A stretch of 64,000 nucleotides of DNA from a virus: IMG/VR virus record IMGVR_UViG_3300032092_000021, positions 1 to 64,000 of that record. One strand, 5' to 3'. Under the pieces are notes generated by a model that saw only the letters and a program-made list of their open reading frames with translations, did not search any database and was not told the DNA's origin. Below are positions 23,819-31,570 of this stretch, one piece after another. A program made the position numbers and the translations under genes. Each line of letters starts with the position of its first letter. The stretch's first letter is position 1.

Positions 23819-24066
23819 TGGCAAAATCACCTGCATGGCAAAGAAAAGAAGGTAAGTCAGAAAGTGGTGGACTTAACGCTAAGGGTAGAGCTTCCTACAA
23901 TAAAGAAACAGGAGGTAACCTTAAAGCACCACAACCTGAAGGTGGTTCTAGAAAAAAGTCTTTTTGTGCAAGAATGTCGGGGATGAAGAAGAAACTTACT
24001 TCTAGCAAGACAGCTAATGATCCAGATAGCAGGATTAATAAAGCTTTGCGTAAATGGAAATGTTAA
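23818..24066 (+). CDS. Small basic protein resembling a family seen in marine phages (DUF6321-like)
   Basis: 82 residues. The order SPAWQRKEGKSESGGLNAKG, then SYN, then LKAPQPEGGSRKKSFCARMSG, MKKKLTSS and a final ALRKWKC matches from memory a small protein family found in cyanophages and other aquatic phages. The function of that family is not known to me. Strongly basic, with a TAATG start. The resemblance is worth testing because it links this gene run to phages outside Bacteroidota. Confidence 0.7.
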   Translation: MAKSPAWQRKEGKSESGGLNAKGRASYNKETGGNLKAPQPEGGSRKKSFCARMSGMKKKLTSSKTANDPDSRINKALRKWKC

Positions 24067-24083
24067 CGTAAATTAGTAATAGT

Positions 24084-24269
24084 ATGGCTAAGAAATCAAA
24101 GTCTTCTTTACCGAAGAAATTATTTGGAGGTGGTGATAAAAAATATAATCCCGCGGTACCAGGAATATTTAACATGGGTCAGAGAATGGAAGGTGCTGCA
24201 AATGTGTTAAGTAAAGGTGCTGTACCTGGAATGAAAAAAGGTGGTTCTACTAAATCTAAAAAAAAGTAA
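24084..24269 (+). CDS. Small basic KKGG protein (61 aa)
   Basis: 61 residues. An N-terminal KKSKSSLPKKLFGGG segment, a central hydrophobic-poor linker, and a C-terminus GMKKGGSTKSKKK. It carries the KKGGS word shared with neighbouring tiny proteins. Mostly Lys, Gly and Ser. No family; possible virion-packaged or DNA-binding protein. Confidence 0.65.
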   Translation: MAKKSKSSLPKKLFGGGDKKYNPAVPGIFNMGQRMEGAANVLSKGAVPGMKKGGSTKSKKK

Positions 24270-24273
24270 TATT

Positions 24274-24423
24274 ATGAAAAGTAAATGCATGTCTTGCGGA
24301 GGATCTATGAAAGGTTCTTCAAAAACTAAAATGGAAAAAGGTGGTAGTGCTGGGGGTACTGCACTTAAGAATGCTCTTATCAAAGCTGGTTACAAAAAAG
24401 GTGGTTCTGTAAAGAAGAAGTAA
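24274..24423 (+). CDS. Small Cys/Gly/Lys protein with two KGG words (49 aa)
   Basis: 49 residues from the ATG at 24274. An in-frame start at 24241 would overlap the previous gene and is less likely. It opens MKSKCMSCGGSMKG (a CxxC pair), then MEKGGSAGG and YKKGGSVKKK. It therefore has two KxGGS words and a possible metal site. The end forms a TAATG junction with the next gene. Confidence 0.65.
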   Translation: MKSKCMSCGGSMKGSSKTKMEKGGSAGGTALKNALIKAGYKKGGSVKKK

Positions 24424-24569
24424 TGGCTGAGAAAAAAGACAAGAAATGGATTCAGAAAGCTATCAATCCTGCACATAAAGGATACTGTACGCCTATGACT
24501 AAATCTACTTGTACTCCTAAGAGAAAAGCACTTGCTATTACTCTTAAGAAAATGGCTAAAAAGAGATAA
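24423..24569 (+). CDS. Small basic protein (48 aa), phage-type KWIQKA family look
   Basis: 48 residues beginning MAEKKDKKWIQKAINPAHKG, with YCTPMTKSTCTPKRKALAIT and a final KKMAKKR. The KWIQKAI opening followed by a Gly and then a Cys-containing Lys-rich half resembles tiny proteins common in aquatic phages. Function unknown. It starts in a TAATG overlap and ends 18 bases before the next start. Confidence 0.65.
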   Translation: MAEKKDKKWIQKAINPAHKGYCTPMTKSTCTPKRKALAITLKKMAKKR

Positions 24570-24587
24570 CTATTAAACTTATATAAA

Positions 24588-24782
24588 ATGAAAAAGTCAG
24601 GTGGTGTTTATGTAAAACTGAACGGTAATCAAGCTGTTCAGAAAGTAGCTGGTTCTAAAGGTGCTGGTACTACTAAAAGTGTTAAGATCAATGAAGCTCA
24701 AAAGAAGGCAGGTGGTCGTGTAGGTGGTGGTAACAAACCAGCTTCTGTTGAGCCTAAGAGCAAGAAGAAAAACGTTAAGTAA
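24588..24782 (+). CDS. Small Lys/Gly-rich protein (64 aa)
   Basis: 64 residues, MKKSGGVYVKLNGNQAVQKV at the start and GGRVGGGNKPASVEPKSKKK near the end. The first half could form a small beta sheet; the second is flexible. It carries KKSGG and AGG words. Shares a TAATG junction with the next gene. Confidence 0.65.
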   Translation: MKKSGGVYVKLNGNQAVQKVAGSKGAGTTKSVKINEAQKKAGGRVGGGNKPASVEPKSKKKNVK

Positions 24783-25012
24783 TGAAGAAAAACATACCTA
24801 AAATGGATATGGGAGGTCTCTACACAGGAGCATCTATGTCTCGTGACGTAGAGAACCAACCAATATCTGGGTATGGTACTTCTGAACCTAGCAGGTGTCC
24901 ACCTGATTGTGGCAGTAAAACCGCTCCTAAATCTAAGAGCGGAGGCATTGACTACAAACAAAGGAGAAAACAACAGGACAAAATAAAGCCATCAAACTGT
25001 CGTAGAAAATAA
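24782..25012 (+). CDS. Small basic protein (76 aa)
   Basis: 76 residues. MKKNIPKMDMGGLYTGASMS opens the protein, with a CPPDCG segment in the middle and a strongly basic end (YKQRRKQQDKIKPSNCRRK). The N-terminal 'GGLYTG' recalls the GG words of the giant proteins. It is the last of the tiny gene run; its stop overlaps the start of the connector-type gene at 25012 in TAATG. Confidence 0.65.
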   Translation: MKKNIPKMDMGGLYTGASMSRDVENQPISGYGTSEPSRCPPDCGSKTAPKSKSGGIDYKQRRKQQDKIKPSNCRRK

Positions 25013-25716
25013 TGTTAAATAGTACCCTTAGATTAAAGATTCAACAGCGATTAAACAAACTCGCTAGTCAGGATTATGATAATATCGAGTGCTGGCAGAT
25101 TGTTGAAGCTTTTAACAAAGCTCAGATTGAGTGGGTACGTAGACAGATTATGGGTCGCAATGCTGCACAAGCAGGTGCGGAGCAAACAGTAAGAAAGATT
25201 GATGATTTACAAAATCTACTTACACCCTTACCGTTAACTTCTATAAGCTCGGGTGATTACTATTTAACTCAGCCTCTACCAGATAACTATCTAGAGTATC
25301 ATAAGATTGATATCACAGCTACAAAAGACTGTTGTACTGATCCTAAGAAACTTATAGTCTATTTGGTTGAGGAAGTTAATAGCAGTATACTTTTAAGAGA
25401 TGAACTCCGCAAACCTAATTTTGAGTGGGCGGAGACTTTTTGCACAGTCGTAAATAATGCAATTAGGGTTTATACAAACAGAGAATTTGATATTAGAGAT
25501 ATTACTCTGATGTACTATAGACAACCCAGACGTATTGCTATTACAAACTGTGGTGACCCATATACCGGGTTAATAACAAGTACAGATGTAGAGTGTGAAT
25601 TCAAAGATGATATTGCTGAGGTGATTGTAGATGCAGCAGCATCTATCTTAGCAGCTGATATAGAATCATTTAGTCAGTATACGCGCACATCTCAACAATC
25701 AGAAAATAACACATAA
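25012..25716 (+). CDS. Head-tail connector / ring-type protein, crAss-like
   Basis: 234 residues. It begins with helices (LRLKIQQRLNKLASQDYDNI, ECWQIVEAFNKAQIEWVRRQ) and continues with a beta-rich part (NYLEYHKIDITATKDCC), then a helical end (IAEVIVDAAASILAADIESF). This helix-rich start is typical of podovirus connector or ring proteins stacked below the portal, and I associate it with crAss-like neck proteins. It is TAATG-coupled to the tiny gene run and followed by a Dps-like gene. The exact ring layer cannot be assigned. Confidence 0.68.
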   Translation: MLNSTLRLKIQQRLNKLASQDYDNIECWQIVEAFNKAQIEWVRRQIMGRNAAQAGAEQTVRKIDDLQNLLTPLPLTSISSGDYYLTQPLPDNYLEYHKIDITATKDCCTDPKKLIVYLVEEVNSSILLRDELRKPNFEWAETFCTVVNNAIRVYTNREFDIRDITLMYYRQPRRIAITNCGDPYTGLITSTDVECEFKDDIAEVIVDAAASILAADIESFSQYTRTSQQSENNT

Positions 25717-25718
25717 TT

Positions 25719-26168
25719 ATGGAAAATAATGTTTTAAGGAGATCCCTAAAGACTGGGTCACAACAATCACAGACCGCGTCTTCTAGCACCAAAGGTGCTG
25801 ACATGGGTAAACTTGTTTCAGAATTTTTGGAAGCAGTAACTTCTGTACACAAAGCTCATCTCAAAATTACAGGTCCTGGTTCATATGCTGCACATACAGC
25901 AATGGGTGCGTTTTATGATGAAATCGGAGATCTTGCTGACTCTATTGCTGAGTCATACCAGGGAGTAACCGAGACGTTGTTGGATATTCCAGCAACTCAG
26001 CAAGCTTCTTGCAGTAGTGCTGCAGAATGTGTAAATTTTTTGAATAGTCTTTACCAAAAGGTGGATGCTGCTCAAAAAGCATGTGCTTATTCTGAGATTA
26101 TTAATGACCTAGACAATGTCAAGTCACTGATTAATAGCACTAAGTATAAACTGATTTTCTTGAAATAA
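25719..26168 (+). CDS. Ferritin/Dps-like four-helix protein (DUF5856-like)
   Basis: 149 residues. Residues about 30-85 follow the Dps/ferritin-like pattern: a helix with VHKAHLKITGPGSYAAHTAM, then FYDEIGDLADSIAESYQG. His and acidic residues fall where such proteins place metal ligands. Two more helices follow (SSAAECVNFLNSLYQKVDAA, IINDLDNVKSLINSTKYKL). Phage proteins of this type exist as a family of unknown function. Encoded among virion genes, it could be a structural helical bundle or a metal/oxidative-stress protein. Fold call moderate, activity unproven. Confidence 0.6.
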   Translation: MENNVLRRSLKTGSQQSQTASSSTKGADMGKLVSEFLEAVTSVHKAHLKITGPGSYAAHTAMGAFYDEIGDLADSIAESYQGVTETLLDIPATQQASCSSAAECVNFLNSLYQKVDAAQKACAYSEIINDLDNVKSLINSTKYKLIFLK

Positions 26169-26205
26169 TTTGGAAGTGAGCTAATCATTTCCTATATTAA
26201 CTATA

Positions 26206-26213
26206 TATTTTTG
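26206..26213 (+). promoter_or_regulatory. TAnnTTTG promoter element (TATTTTTG)
   Basis: TATTTTTG fits TAnnTTTG and lies 27 bases before the ATG at 26241. The leader TTTAATTTTTTAAAACA resembles those of the genes at 22041 and 10088. With the terminator at 27615 it would make the 26241 gene a single-gene unit. Confidence 0.55.
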
Positions 26214-26240
26214 TTTGTAACCCTTTAATTTTTTAAAACA

Positions 26241-27599
26241 ATGGCTTATTTTAATCATGCTTTTCACAAAGTGTTTTTAGCAACAAATGCTACTGACCCT
26301 TATAACACAGGTGCTGGAATTTTAGCTCGTAATCTTTTACCTGCTCAAGTTGGTTTTTATGCTGCTCCAAATAAAGGAGTAACTAACAACGCAACTCCAG
26401 ATGCTTTGGTTGTTCCTGGTGCTAATGACTGTCCACTTGTTTTGGCGCAAGGTTCTATCTACGCTAGCGACAAAATTGGTCCTTTCCACGGAGGATACAG
26501 AGAAACTTCAAAATCAAAAATCATCAATCCTAAGTATGTAACAGGATTTTGGAGAGTTAATGCTTGTGGTATTCGTCAAGAGTCTATTTCTGTTGGAACA
26601 ACCTTTGACACTACTACTGCAACAACTATTTCTCCTTGCACTGAGGGTGCTGATTTTGAATTTCAATGTGGGGAGACCTACTACCTTCGTGTAGACCTTA
26701 AAGGTGCTCCTAACCTTCGTTACCTTTCTAGAAATAACTATCTTACAGCTAGTGCTTACACTGGTTGCTGCGATGCAAATAATACTCCAGCTAATCCTTT
26801 GCTTGTTTATATTAACTGGGCATATCAGTTGTTGAATTCTCCTTTGACGAATCCTTTTATCAGAATTAAAATTCAATACGGTGCTGCTGGTGCTAATACT
26901 TTGAATCCTGCAGGATTGGTAACAGCTAACTGGTTTACATCTGCTGCTGCTGACTTGCAAATTTTGAATAACTACATTACCGGAGCACTTGCTATTCCTG
27001 GCGCAACTATTGCTGGATTTATCATTCAGGGTGCTTATGTAGATACTCAGTTTGGTGATTGTACTTTCTACCCAAATGATGCTTTGCAAGCTTACTTGGA
27101 GCCTGTTAAGTTGTATGCATCTATGGTTGACTACAATGGTGATCCATGTGCATTTACAGGTATTTGCGTAAGAAATAGCTGTCTTGGTCGTCAAGGTATG
27201 GGTTATGGTGAAAGCATTGTTCGTCGCTTGATTTTGTCAGAAGGATATGCTCAGTCTCCTTTCTATACTGGACGTGATCTTCGTATTCGTGAGATTACTC
27301 AAGGTTACAATGTTACTGATGCAATTGACCGCGGACTTGCTACTACTGCTCAATACGACAGCGTATTTATTCAGCATAGCGTTCCACGTTTCAACAATCC
27401 TACTGGTACATTTGATAATGATCAGTATTTGTTGGAAATTGTATTCCCAACAGGTAGCGCCAGCGCTACTGAGTTTTGCACTAACGTAGGAACTTGGATA
27501 AGTGATAATGGAGGTGCTTGTATTCTTGAAGCAGGTAGTGCAGAGGTTTATGCTTGTGAAGCTAACTCTGCTATATGTGGCAATGCAGCTTTGTCTTAA
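26241..27599 (+). CDS. Abundant-type structural protein (452 aa)
   Basis: 452 residues, rich in Ala, Asn, Thr, Gly and Tyr, with many Cys spread through the chain. N-terminal FNHAFHKVFLATNATDP and later SLIYASDKIGPF-type strands suggest a mainly beta fold. No catalytic motif or known family is recognised. It alone is bracketed by a promoter element and a strong terminator, suggesting heavy independent expression, so a major virion component such as an auxiliary capsid, collar or tail protein is likely. A 226-residue antisense frame inside it is a shadow. Confidence 0.68.
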   Translation: MAYFNHAFHKVFLATNATDPYNTGAGILARNLLPAQVGFYAAPNKGVTNNATPDALVVPGANDCPLVLAQGSIYASDKIGPFHGGYRETSKSKIINPKYVTGFWRVNACGIRQESISVGTTFDTTTATTISPCTEGADFEFQCGETYYLRVDLKGAPNLRYLSRNNYLTASAYTGCCDANNTPANPLLVYINWAYQLLNSPLTNPFIRIKIQYGAAGANTLNPAGLVTANWFTSAAADLQILNNYITGALAIPGATIAGFIIQGAYVDTQFGDCTFYPNDALQAYLEPVKLYASMVDYNGDPCAFTGICVRNSCLGRQGMGYGESIVRRLILSEGYAQSPFYTGRDLRIREITQGYNVTDAIDRGLATTAQYDSVFIQHSVPRFNNPTGTFDNDQYLLEIVFPTGSASATEFCTNVGTWISDNGGACILEAGSAEVYACEANSAICGNAALS

Positions 27600-27614
27600 T
27601 ATTTGACTAATAAT

Positions 27615-27651
27615 AAAAAGGGAGAGGGAGTTATACTCTCCTCTCCTTTTT
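27615..27651 (+). terminator. Rho-independent terminator after the 26241 gene
   Basis: AAAAAGGGAGAGGGAG (27615-27630) pairs imperfectly with CTCTCCTCTCCTTTTT (27636-27651) across a short TTATA loop. The distal T-run completes an intrinsic terminator. It lies 16 bases past the stop. Confidence 0.85.
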
Positions 27652-27664
27652 AATTTATATACAC

Positions 27665-28225
27665 ATGGAGAAACATCAGTTAGCTTTAGATATTCCTGAT
27701 ACCTTATCAGGTTGCATATTCCGAGTAGTTGACGCTAGTATTTATAGCTCAGCTGGAGTAGTAGATTGTACCAGATTGGATATAACTCCTCCTGGTTTTA
27801 CATCTCCTTTTTATGCGTCTAACCTAGAGACAGGGTTTATTGCAAATCTTACCGCTTGCAATGTAGGACTTCAAACAGCTAACTGTGGGAATACCTATAA
27901 TGACTTTGTAGATGGTGTCTATAATGTAAAGTATAGCATCAATAACAGCACTGAGGTTTATGTTGAGTATAATCATTTGAGAATTACTTCTGCATTAAAC
28001 CAGATAAATGATCTACTTTGTTGTTTAAATTTGCAAGCATGTGACCCACAAGGTCCTGTAAGAGATAAACTAAGAGAAGTTCAATTGCTTGATACTTTTT
28101 TGAAAGCAGCTAAAGCAAAAGTAGAATACTGCAACAGTATAGACCAGGGTATGGATATGTACAGATATGTAGTAAAGAAATTAAACAAACTTGCTTGTGG
28201 CTGCGGTTGTTCATCATGTAACTAA
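27665..28225 (+). CDS. Structural protein with Cys-rich C-terminus (186 aa)
   Basis: 186 residues. The N-terminal half is beta-rich and ends with TYNDFVDGVYNVKYSI, a phrase echoed by TYNDFINGKWSFKFT in the protein at 30344-31546, so the two share a domain. The C-terminal half is helical (VRDKLREVQLLDTFLKAAKA) and finishes CGCGCSSC. No promoter is obvious, so read-through of the upstream terminator or an unseen promoter must supply transcription. Probably part of the Cys-rich appendage complex encoded from here to 40351. Confidence 0.65.
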   Translation: MEKHQLALDIPDTLSGCIFRVVDASIYSSAGVVDCTRLDITPPGFTSPFYASNLETGFIANLTACNVGLQTANCGNTYNDFVDGVYNVKYSINNSTEVYVEYNHLRITSALNQINDLLCCLNLQACDPQGPVRDKLREVQLLDTFLKAAKAKVEYCNSIDQGMDMYRYVVKKLNKLACGCGCSSCN

Positions 28226-28240
28226 TTAAACCAATATATT

Positions 28241-28393
28241 ATGTCACAGTGTCCAAATTGCGGAGCAGCTATGAGCTGCGGATGTCAAAAGAAAGTACTT
28301 CCTAATGGAAAAATAGGATGTGCTAAATGTTATAACCCAGCACCTGCTGCAACACAAACCACAACTGAAAAAATTGATAACACCAGCTCATAA
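28241..28393 (+). CDS. Tiny zinc-ribbon protein (50 aa)
   Basis: 50 residues, MSQCPNCGAAMSCGCQKKVL at the start, then GKIGCAKC. Cys pairs CPNC, CGC and CAKC can bind one zinc ion. A polar Thr/Pro tail follows. Its stop codon overlaps the next start in TAATG, supporting a real gene. It may help folding or assembly of the Cys-rich appendage proteins around it, or act as a small regulator. Confidence 0.65.
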   Translation: MSQCPNCGAAMSCGCQKKVLPNGKIGCAKCYNPAPAATQTTTEKIDNTSS

Positions 28394-30333
28394 TGGCACT
28401 TATCTATAAATTAGAATCCTGTTATCCCGATTTAAATGATGACATGTACACGTCATCAAATTTGTCGGCTTACTTAAATAAGTATATAAATATTTGTGGT
28501 GGGTGCTATAAGGTTTTACCGGCATCGGGAAATCCCTTTTTGTACATCATTGAATATACAGGAGCTGATTATGATACTTGTCAAGAGTGTTATGGGAATT
28601 CTATAGATGCCGATTGTGATGAGTGTCCTCCTTCTTATACAAAGTTTGCATTAGAAAATGGAGATGCTGCTTGCAGAAATTCAGAATTTTGTGAGATAGG
28701 TTCTGAGGAACCACTACCAGGTCAAGCTGATTGTGGTAAAATTGACTTCTTTTTCTACCTAGATAACTCAGGAAGTATTTCAGATCCTAACTGGGTTGTA
28801 ATGCTGAATGGTGTAATTTCAGCAATTGATACATTTAATGCTCAAAATCAGTTTGCAAATGGCAGTCTGAGAATGGGGATTAGCTGGTTTAATAGCTGTA
28901 ATCGGATTGCTATTGCACAAGAACTAACAGGTGATTATCTTACGGTAAAGTCTACGGCGGAAAATCTTAGAGATAATAGACCTACTCAAGGAAGCACTTT
29001 TCCATATTACGGTTTTATTCTTACATACGATCATATTACAGACACCGCGTATGGAAGAGATGATGCCGATAAAATAGTATCTTTTGTTTCTGATGGTGGT
29101 TATGGTGAATGTCCTGGTACAACGCTGCAACCTCTAATAGATCAAATGAAAGCGGGGACATATTCTGGACCCGAAGCACCTTTTCCTATTTTTCCTTCAG
29201 GAACAGCAACGTGCTGTGCAAATACTACACCTTTTGAGATAAGATTTATTTCTGTAGGTATAGGTAGCGGTATTAGTCAGCCTCAGTTGCAAGCTATTGC
29301 TAGCTCACCTAATGGTTTAGGGCAAGGTAATTTTTATATAGCAGATACTTTTGAGGACTTTACTCCTATTGCGCAAGATATTGCTAATAGTCTTGTTTGT
29401 CTAAATCCATTACCTACAGTAGCTCCTGGATACAGTGTTGTTCCTGTCGGTGAATGTTGCTATAGACTAACAAATTGTGAAACGGGTATTCAGATATATT
29501 CCAATAGCGATTTAGCTCAATATGTTGGACAGACTGTAAATATTAGTGGGCAGGATGGATGTTTTACAGTAGTACTTACAGACCTTACGTGTGAGAATGC
29601 GCAGGAGGTAACTATAACTAATACTTACGGTAGCTGCGAAGTATGTTTACCATCATATAAGCTTTATAACTGTAAAGACCTAAGCGTAACTCTTCAAACA
29701 GCTAATGTACAATTTGAGACACTTTTAGGAAAAACTGTAAAGCTTGTTGAGTATCCTGTTGACTGTTGGCAAGTGGGACCTAATGAACAAAAAACATTAC
29801 CACTTCAATCACTTACTCCAAGCGGTCAACCTTTTGAAACATGTATACAATGTGATCCTGAAGAATTTGGTTTAAAAAACTGTGTCAACGGGGTATCTGT
29901 ATTAACTACAGTTGATCTTTCAGCCTATATAGGAAAGGTGATTAAAGTAGACAATTTCCCAGGACTTTGTTTTACAGTAGACGATAATCCATGTGATTGC
30001 TTAGAGATAAGACTTAACAATCAAGTTTATAGTATTAACAGAGAAGCTAATCTTTTTAACGGCAGACCTTACTTTCAGTTTTCGACTATAAATAATCTGC
30101 CTATTGTTATAGCATACGATAGTTCTCAAAACAGATGGGAAGCATATAATCCAGTTACTCAAGATATTTATTTTTATTCTAACTTAGATATAGAATGTCC
30201 TACGACAAGTTTGTGGATAAAGTTAGATCCAAGTTTTCCTGGAAATATTACTACACAAATCTGCCCATTGCCTATATTGAATATATCACCAACAGAAGAA
30301 TTTAATGACTGTGAGTGTTGTGTAAATTGTTAA
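28393..30333 (+). CDS. vWA-domain appendage protein with Cys-rich repeats
   Basis: 646 residues. Residues 1-80: a Cys-rich unit (SSNLSAYLNKYINICGGCYK). Residues about 115-335: a von Willebrand A domain with MIDAS residues Asp124-x-Ser126-x-Ser128 (LDNSGSIS), Thr/Ser near 198-202 (PTQGST) and Asp234 (FVSDGG). Residues about 345-560: three more Cys-rich units of the form NC...SDLA.YVG..V......CF.V. MIDAS domains bind ligands through a metal ion, so adhesion to a host or partner protein is likely. vWA is rare in phage virions. It is TAATG-coupled to the zinc-ribbon gene. Confidence 0.8.
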   Translation: MALIYKLESCYPDLNDDMYTSSNLSAYLNKYINICGGCYKVLPASGNPFLYIIEYTGADYDTCQECYGNSIDADCDECPPSYTKFALENGDAACRNSEFCEIGSEEPLPGQADCGKIDFFFYLDNSGSISDPNWVVMLNGVISAIDTFNAQNQFANGSLRMGISWFNSCNRIAIAQELTGDYLTVKSTAENLRDNRPTQGSTFPYYGFILTYDHITDTAYGRDDADKIVSFVSDGGYGECPGTTLQPLIDQMKAGTYSGPEAPFPIFPSGTATCCANTTPFEIRFISVGIGSGISQPQLQAIASSPNGLGQGNFYIADTFEDFTPIAQDIANSLVCLNPLPTVAPGYSVVPVGECCYRLTNCETGIQIYSNSDLAQYVGQTVNISGQDGCFTVVLTDLTCENAQEVTITNTYGSCEVCLPSYKLYNCKDLSVTLQTANVQFETLLGKTVKLVEYPVDCWQVGPNEQKTLPLQSLTPSGQPFETCIQCDPEEFGLKNCVNGVSVLTTVDLSAYIGKVIKVDNFPGLCFTVDDNPCDCLEIRLNNQVYSINREANLFNGRPYFQFSTINNLPIVIAYDSSQNRWEAYNPVTQDIYFYSNLDIECPTTSLWIKLDPSFPGNITTQICPLPILNISPTEEFNDCECCVNC

Positions 30334-30343
30334 AATAAAAGAA

Positions 30344-31546
30344 ATGACTACTTCCTGTATATGCGTAACTCTAAATAGTTGTTTAACGGGATTACCTGTT
30401 TACTATTATACGTGTAAGCAGTCGTCTCAACAAACTGTTTTTATTACGGGATTAGCTCAGGGTCAGTTAATTGAAATTAATGATGCAGCTAACTTTCCTG
30501 AGACGTATTATACTTTCCAAAGTTTTTGCACAATACCCGGCGTAATATCTAATGCATGTAGAGCATGTACCGATTCACCTAATCAAATAGAAGATGACGC
30601 AGGACTCTCTATAAGCTTTTGGAGTAAGTCTAATGAAGCAACATGCCCAACCGATAACGCATTTAATGATGTGTATGTGCTTACTAATTGCTTAGCTAAT
30701 GTAATAGTTAATAACAGTAATGTAGATTCTATTCAAAACTCCCCGTTGCTAGCTTTAGTTACATCTAGTGATCTGTATCTGTATACAGATATGATTGTTA
30801 AGCTTGACGGGTATGATGATAATTGCTATAAGGTTTCTGGTCCATTTACACCTGGCGAGGGTGCCTCACTAAGACCTACTTATACAATAGTAAATGCGTA
30901 TAGTACTTGTGAGTGCTGTCTACCTTTTCCAGCAGAACCTAGTTGTTGTGAGATACCTAAGTATACACAGAAACCTGCAAAAGATTTCTTTAGAATAACA
31001 GTATCTGATGCTGAGATTAAGGCAAACACAAACTTTGCAAACAACTACTATAAGTTGTTTATGGGTATAAAGCACGGAGTTCACAGCTGTTGCACAGGTA
31101 TAGACTATGATCAACTCTGGATAAATAAAGAGATAAGTGATCTAGAAAGTATTAACTATAGTACTTGTGAGGTGATTCTTCCTACTCTATGTCTGTTTGT
31201 TACTGGAAATGATATCTGTGGATCTCAGGTTGCAACTTATAATGACTTTATCAATGGTAAATGGTCATTTAAGTTTACCCGTGAAACAGGTATAAATGGT
31301 ATCATTTATTGGGACATTCAAAACAGTTATTGGGTAATTGTTAATGAGGATACAGGTGTTATAGCAGCTAAGTTGTTGATAAACAGTGATTATCCTATTG
31401 GTACAAATGATCAATGGGTTGTTGTAAATAAGTCAGCGTGTTTGTCACCTGACTGCGGGTTATCTACATGGACAGTAGATTGTTCTTACTATGATGCAGA
31501 TCCATGCGATAATTGTAACGAACCTGAAAATGTAGTAGCAGAATAA
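30344..31546 (+). CDS. Cys-rich appendage protein related to its neighbours (400 aa)
   Basis: 400 residues. Two Cys-rich units in the first 205 residues (ICVTLNSCLTGLPVYYYTCK; YVLTNCLANVIV followed by LYTDMIVKLDGYDDNCYKV, ending STCECCLP) match those of the vWA protein just upstream. The C-terminal half includes TYNDFINGKWSFKFT, shared with the 27665 gene, and ends in a short Cys-rich tail. It thus links the two neighbours and is probably part of the same collar or fibre structure. No catalytic motif. Confidence 0.68.
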   Translation: MTTSCICVTLNSCLTGLPVYYYTCKQSSQQTVFITGLAQGQLIEINDAANFPETYYTFQSFCTIPGVISNACRACTDSPNQIEDDAGLSISFWSKSNEATCPTDNAFNDVYVLTNCLANVIVNNSNVDSIQNSPLLALVTSSDLYLYTDMIVKLDGYDDNCYKVSGPFTPGEGASLRPTYTIVNAYSTCECCLPFPAEPSCCEIPKYTQKPAKDFFRITVSDAEIKANTNFANNYYKLFMGIKHGVHSCCTGIDYDQLWINKEISDLESINYSTCEVILPTLCLFVTGNDICGSQVATYNDFINGKWSFKFTRETGINGIIYWDIQNSYWVIVNEDTGVIAAKLLINSDYPIGTNDQWVVVNKSACLSPDCGLSTWTVDCSYYDADPCDNCNEPENVVAE

Positions 31547-31570
31547 AAAAATAATTAGTATATTAAAGAT

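Noticed and set aside
26514-27194. A 226-residue minus-strand frame inside the 26241 gene
   Set aside because: Composition (Ser, Cys, Arg, Ile with no core) is typical of an antisense shadow; the plus-strand gene has promoter, leader and terminator.
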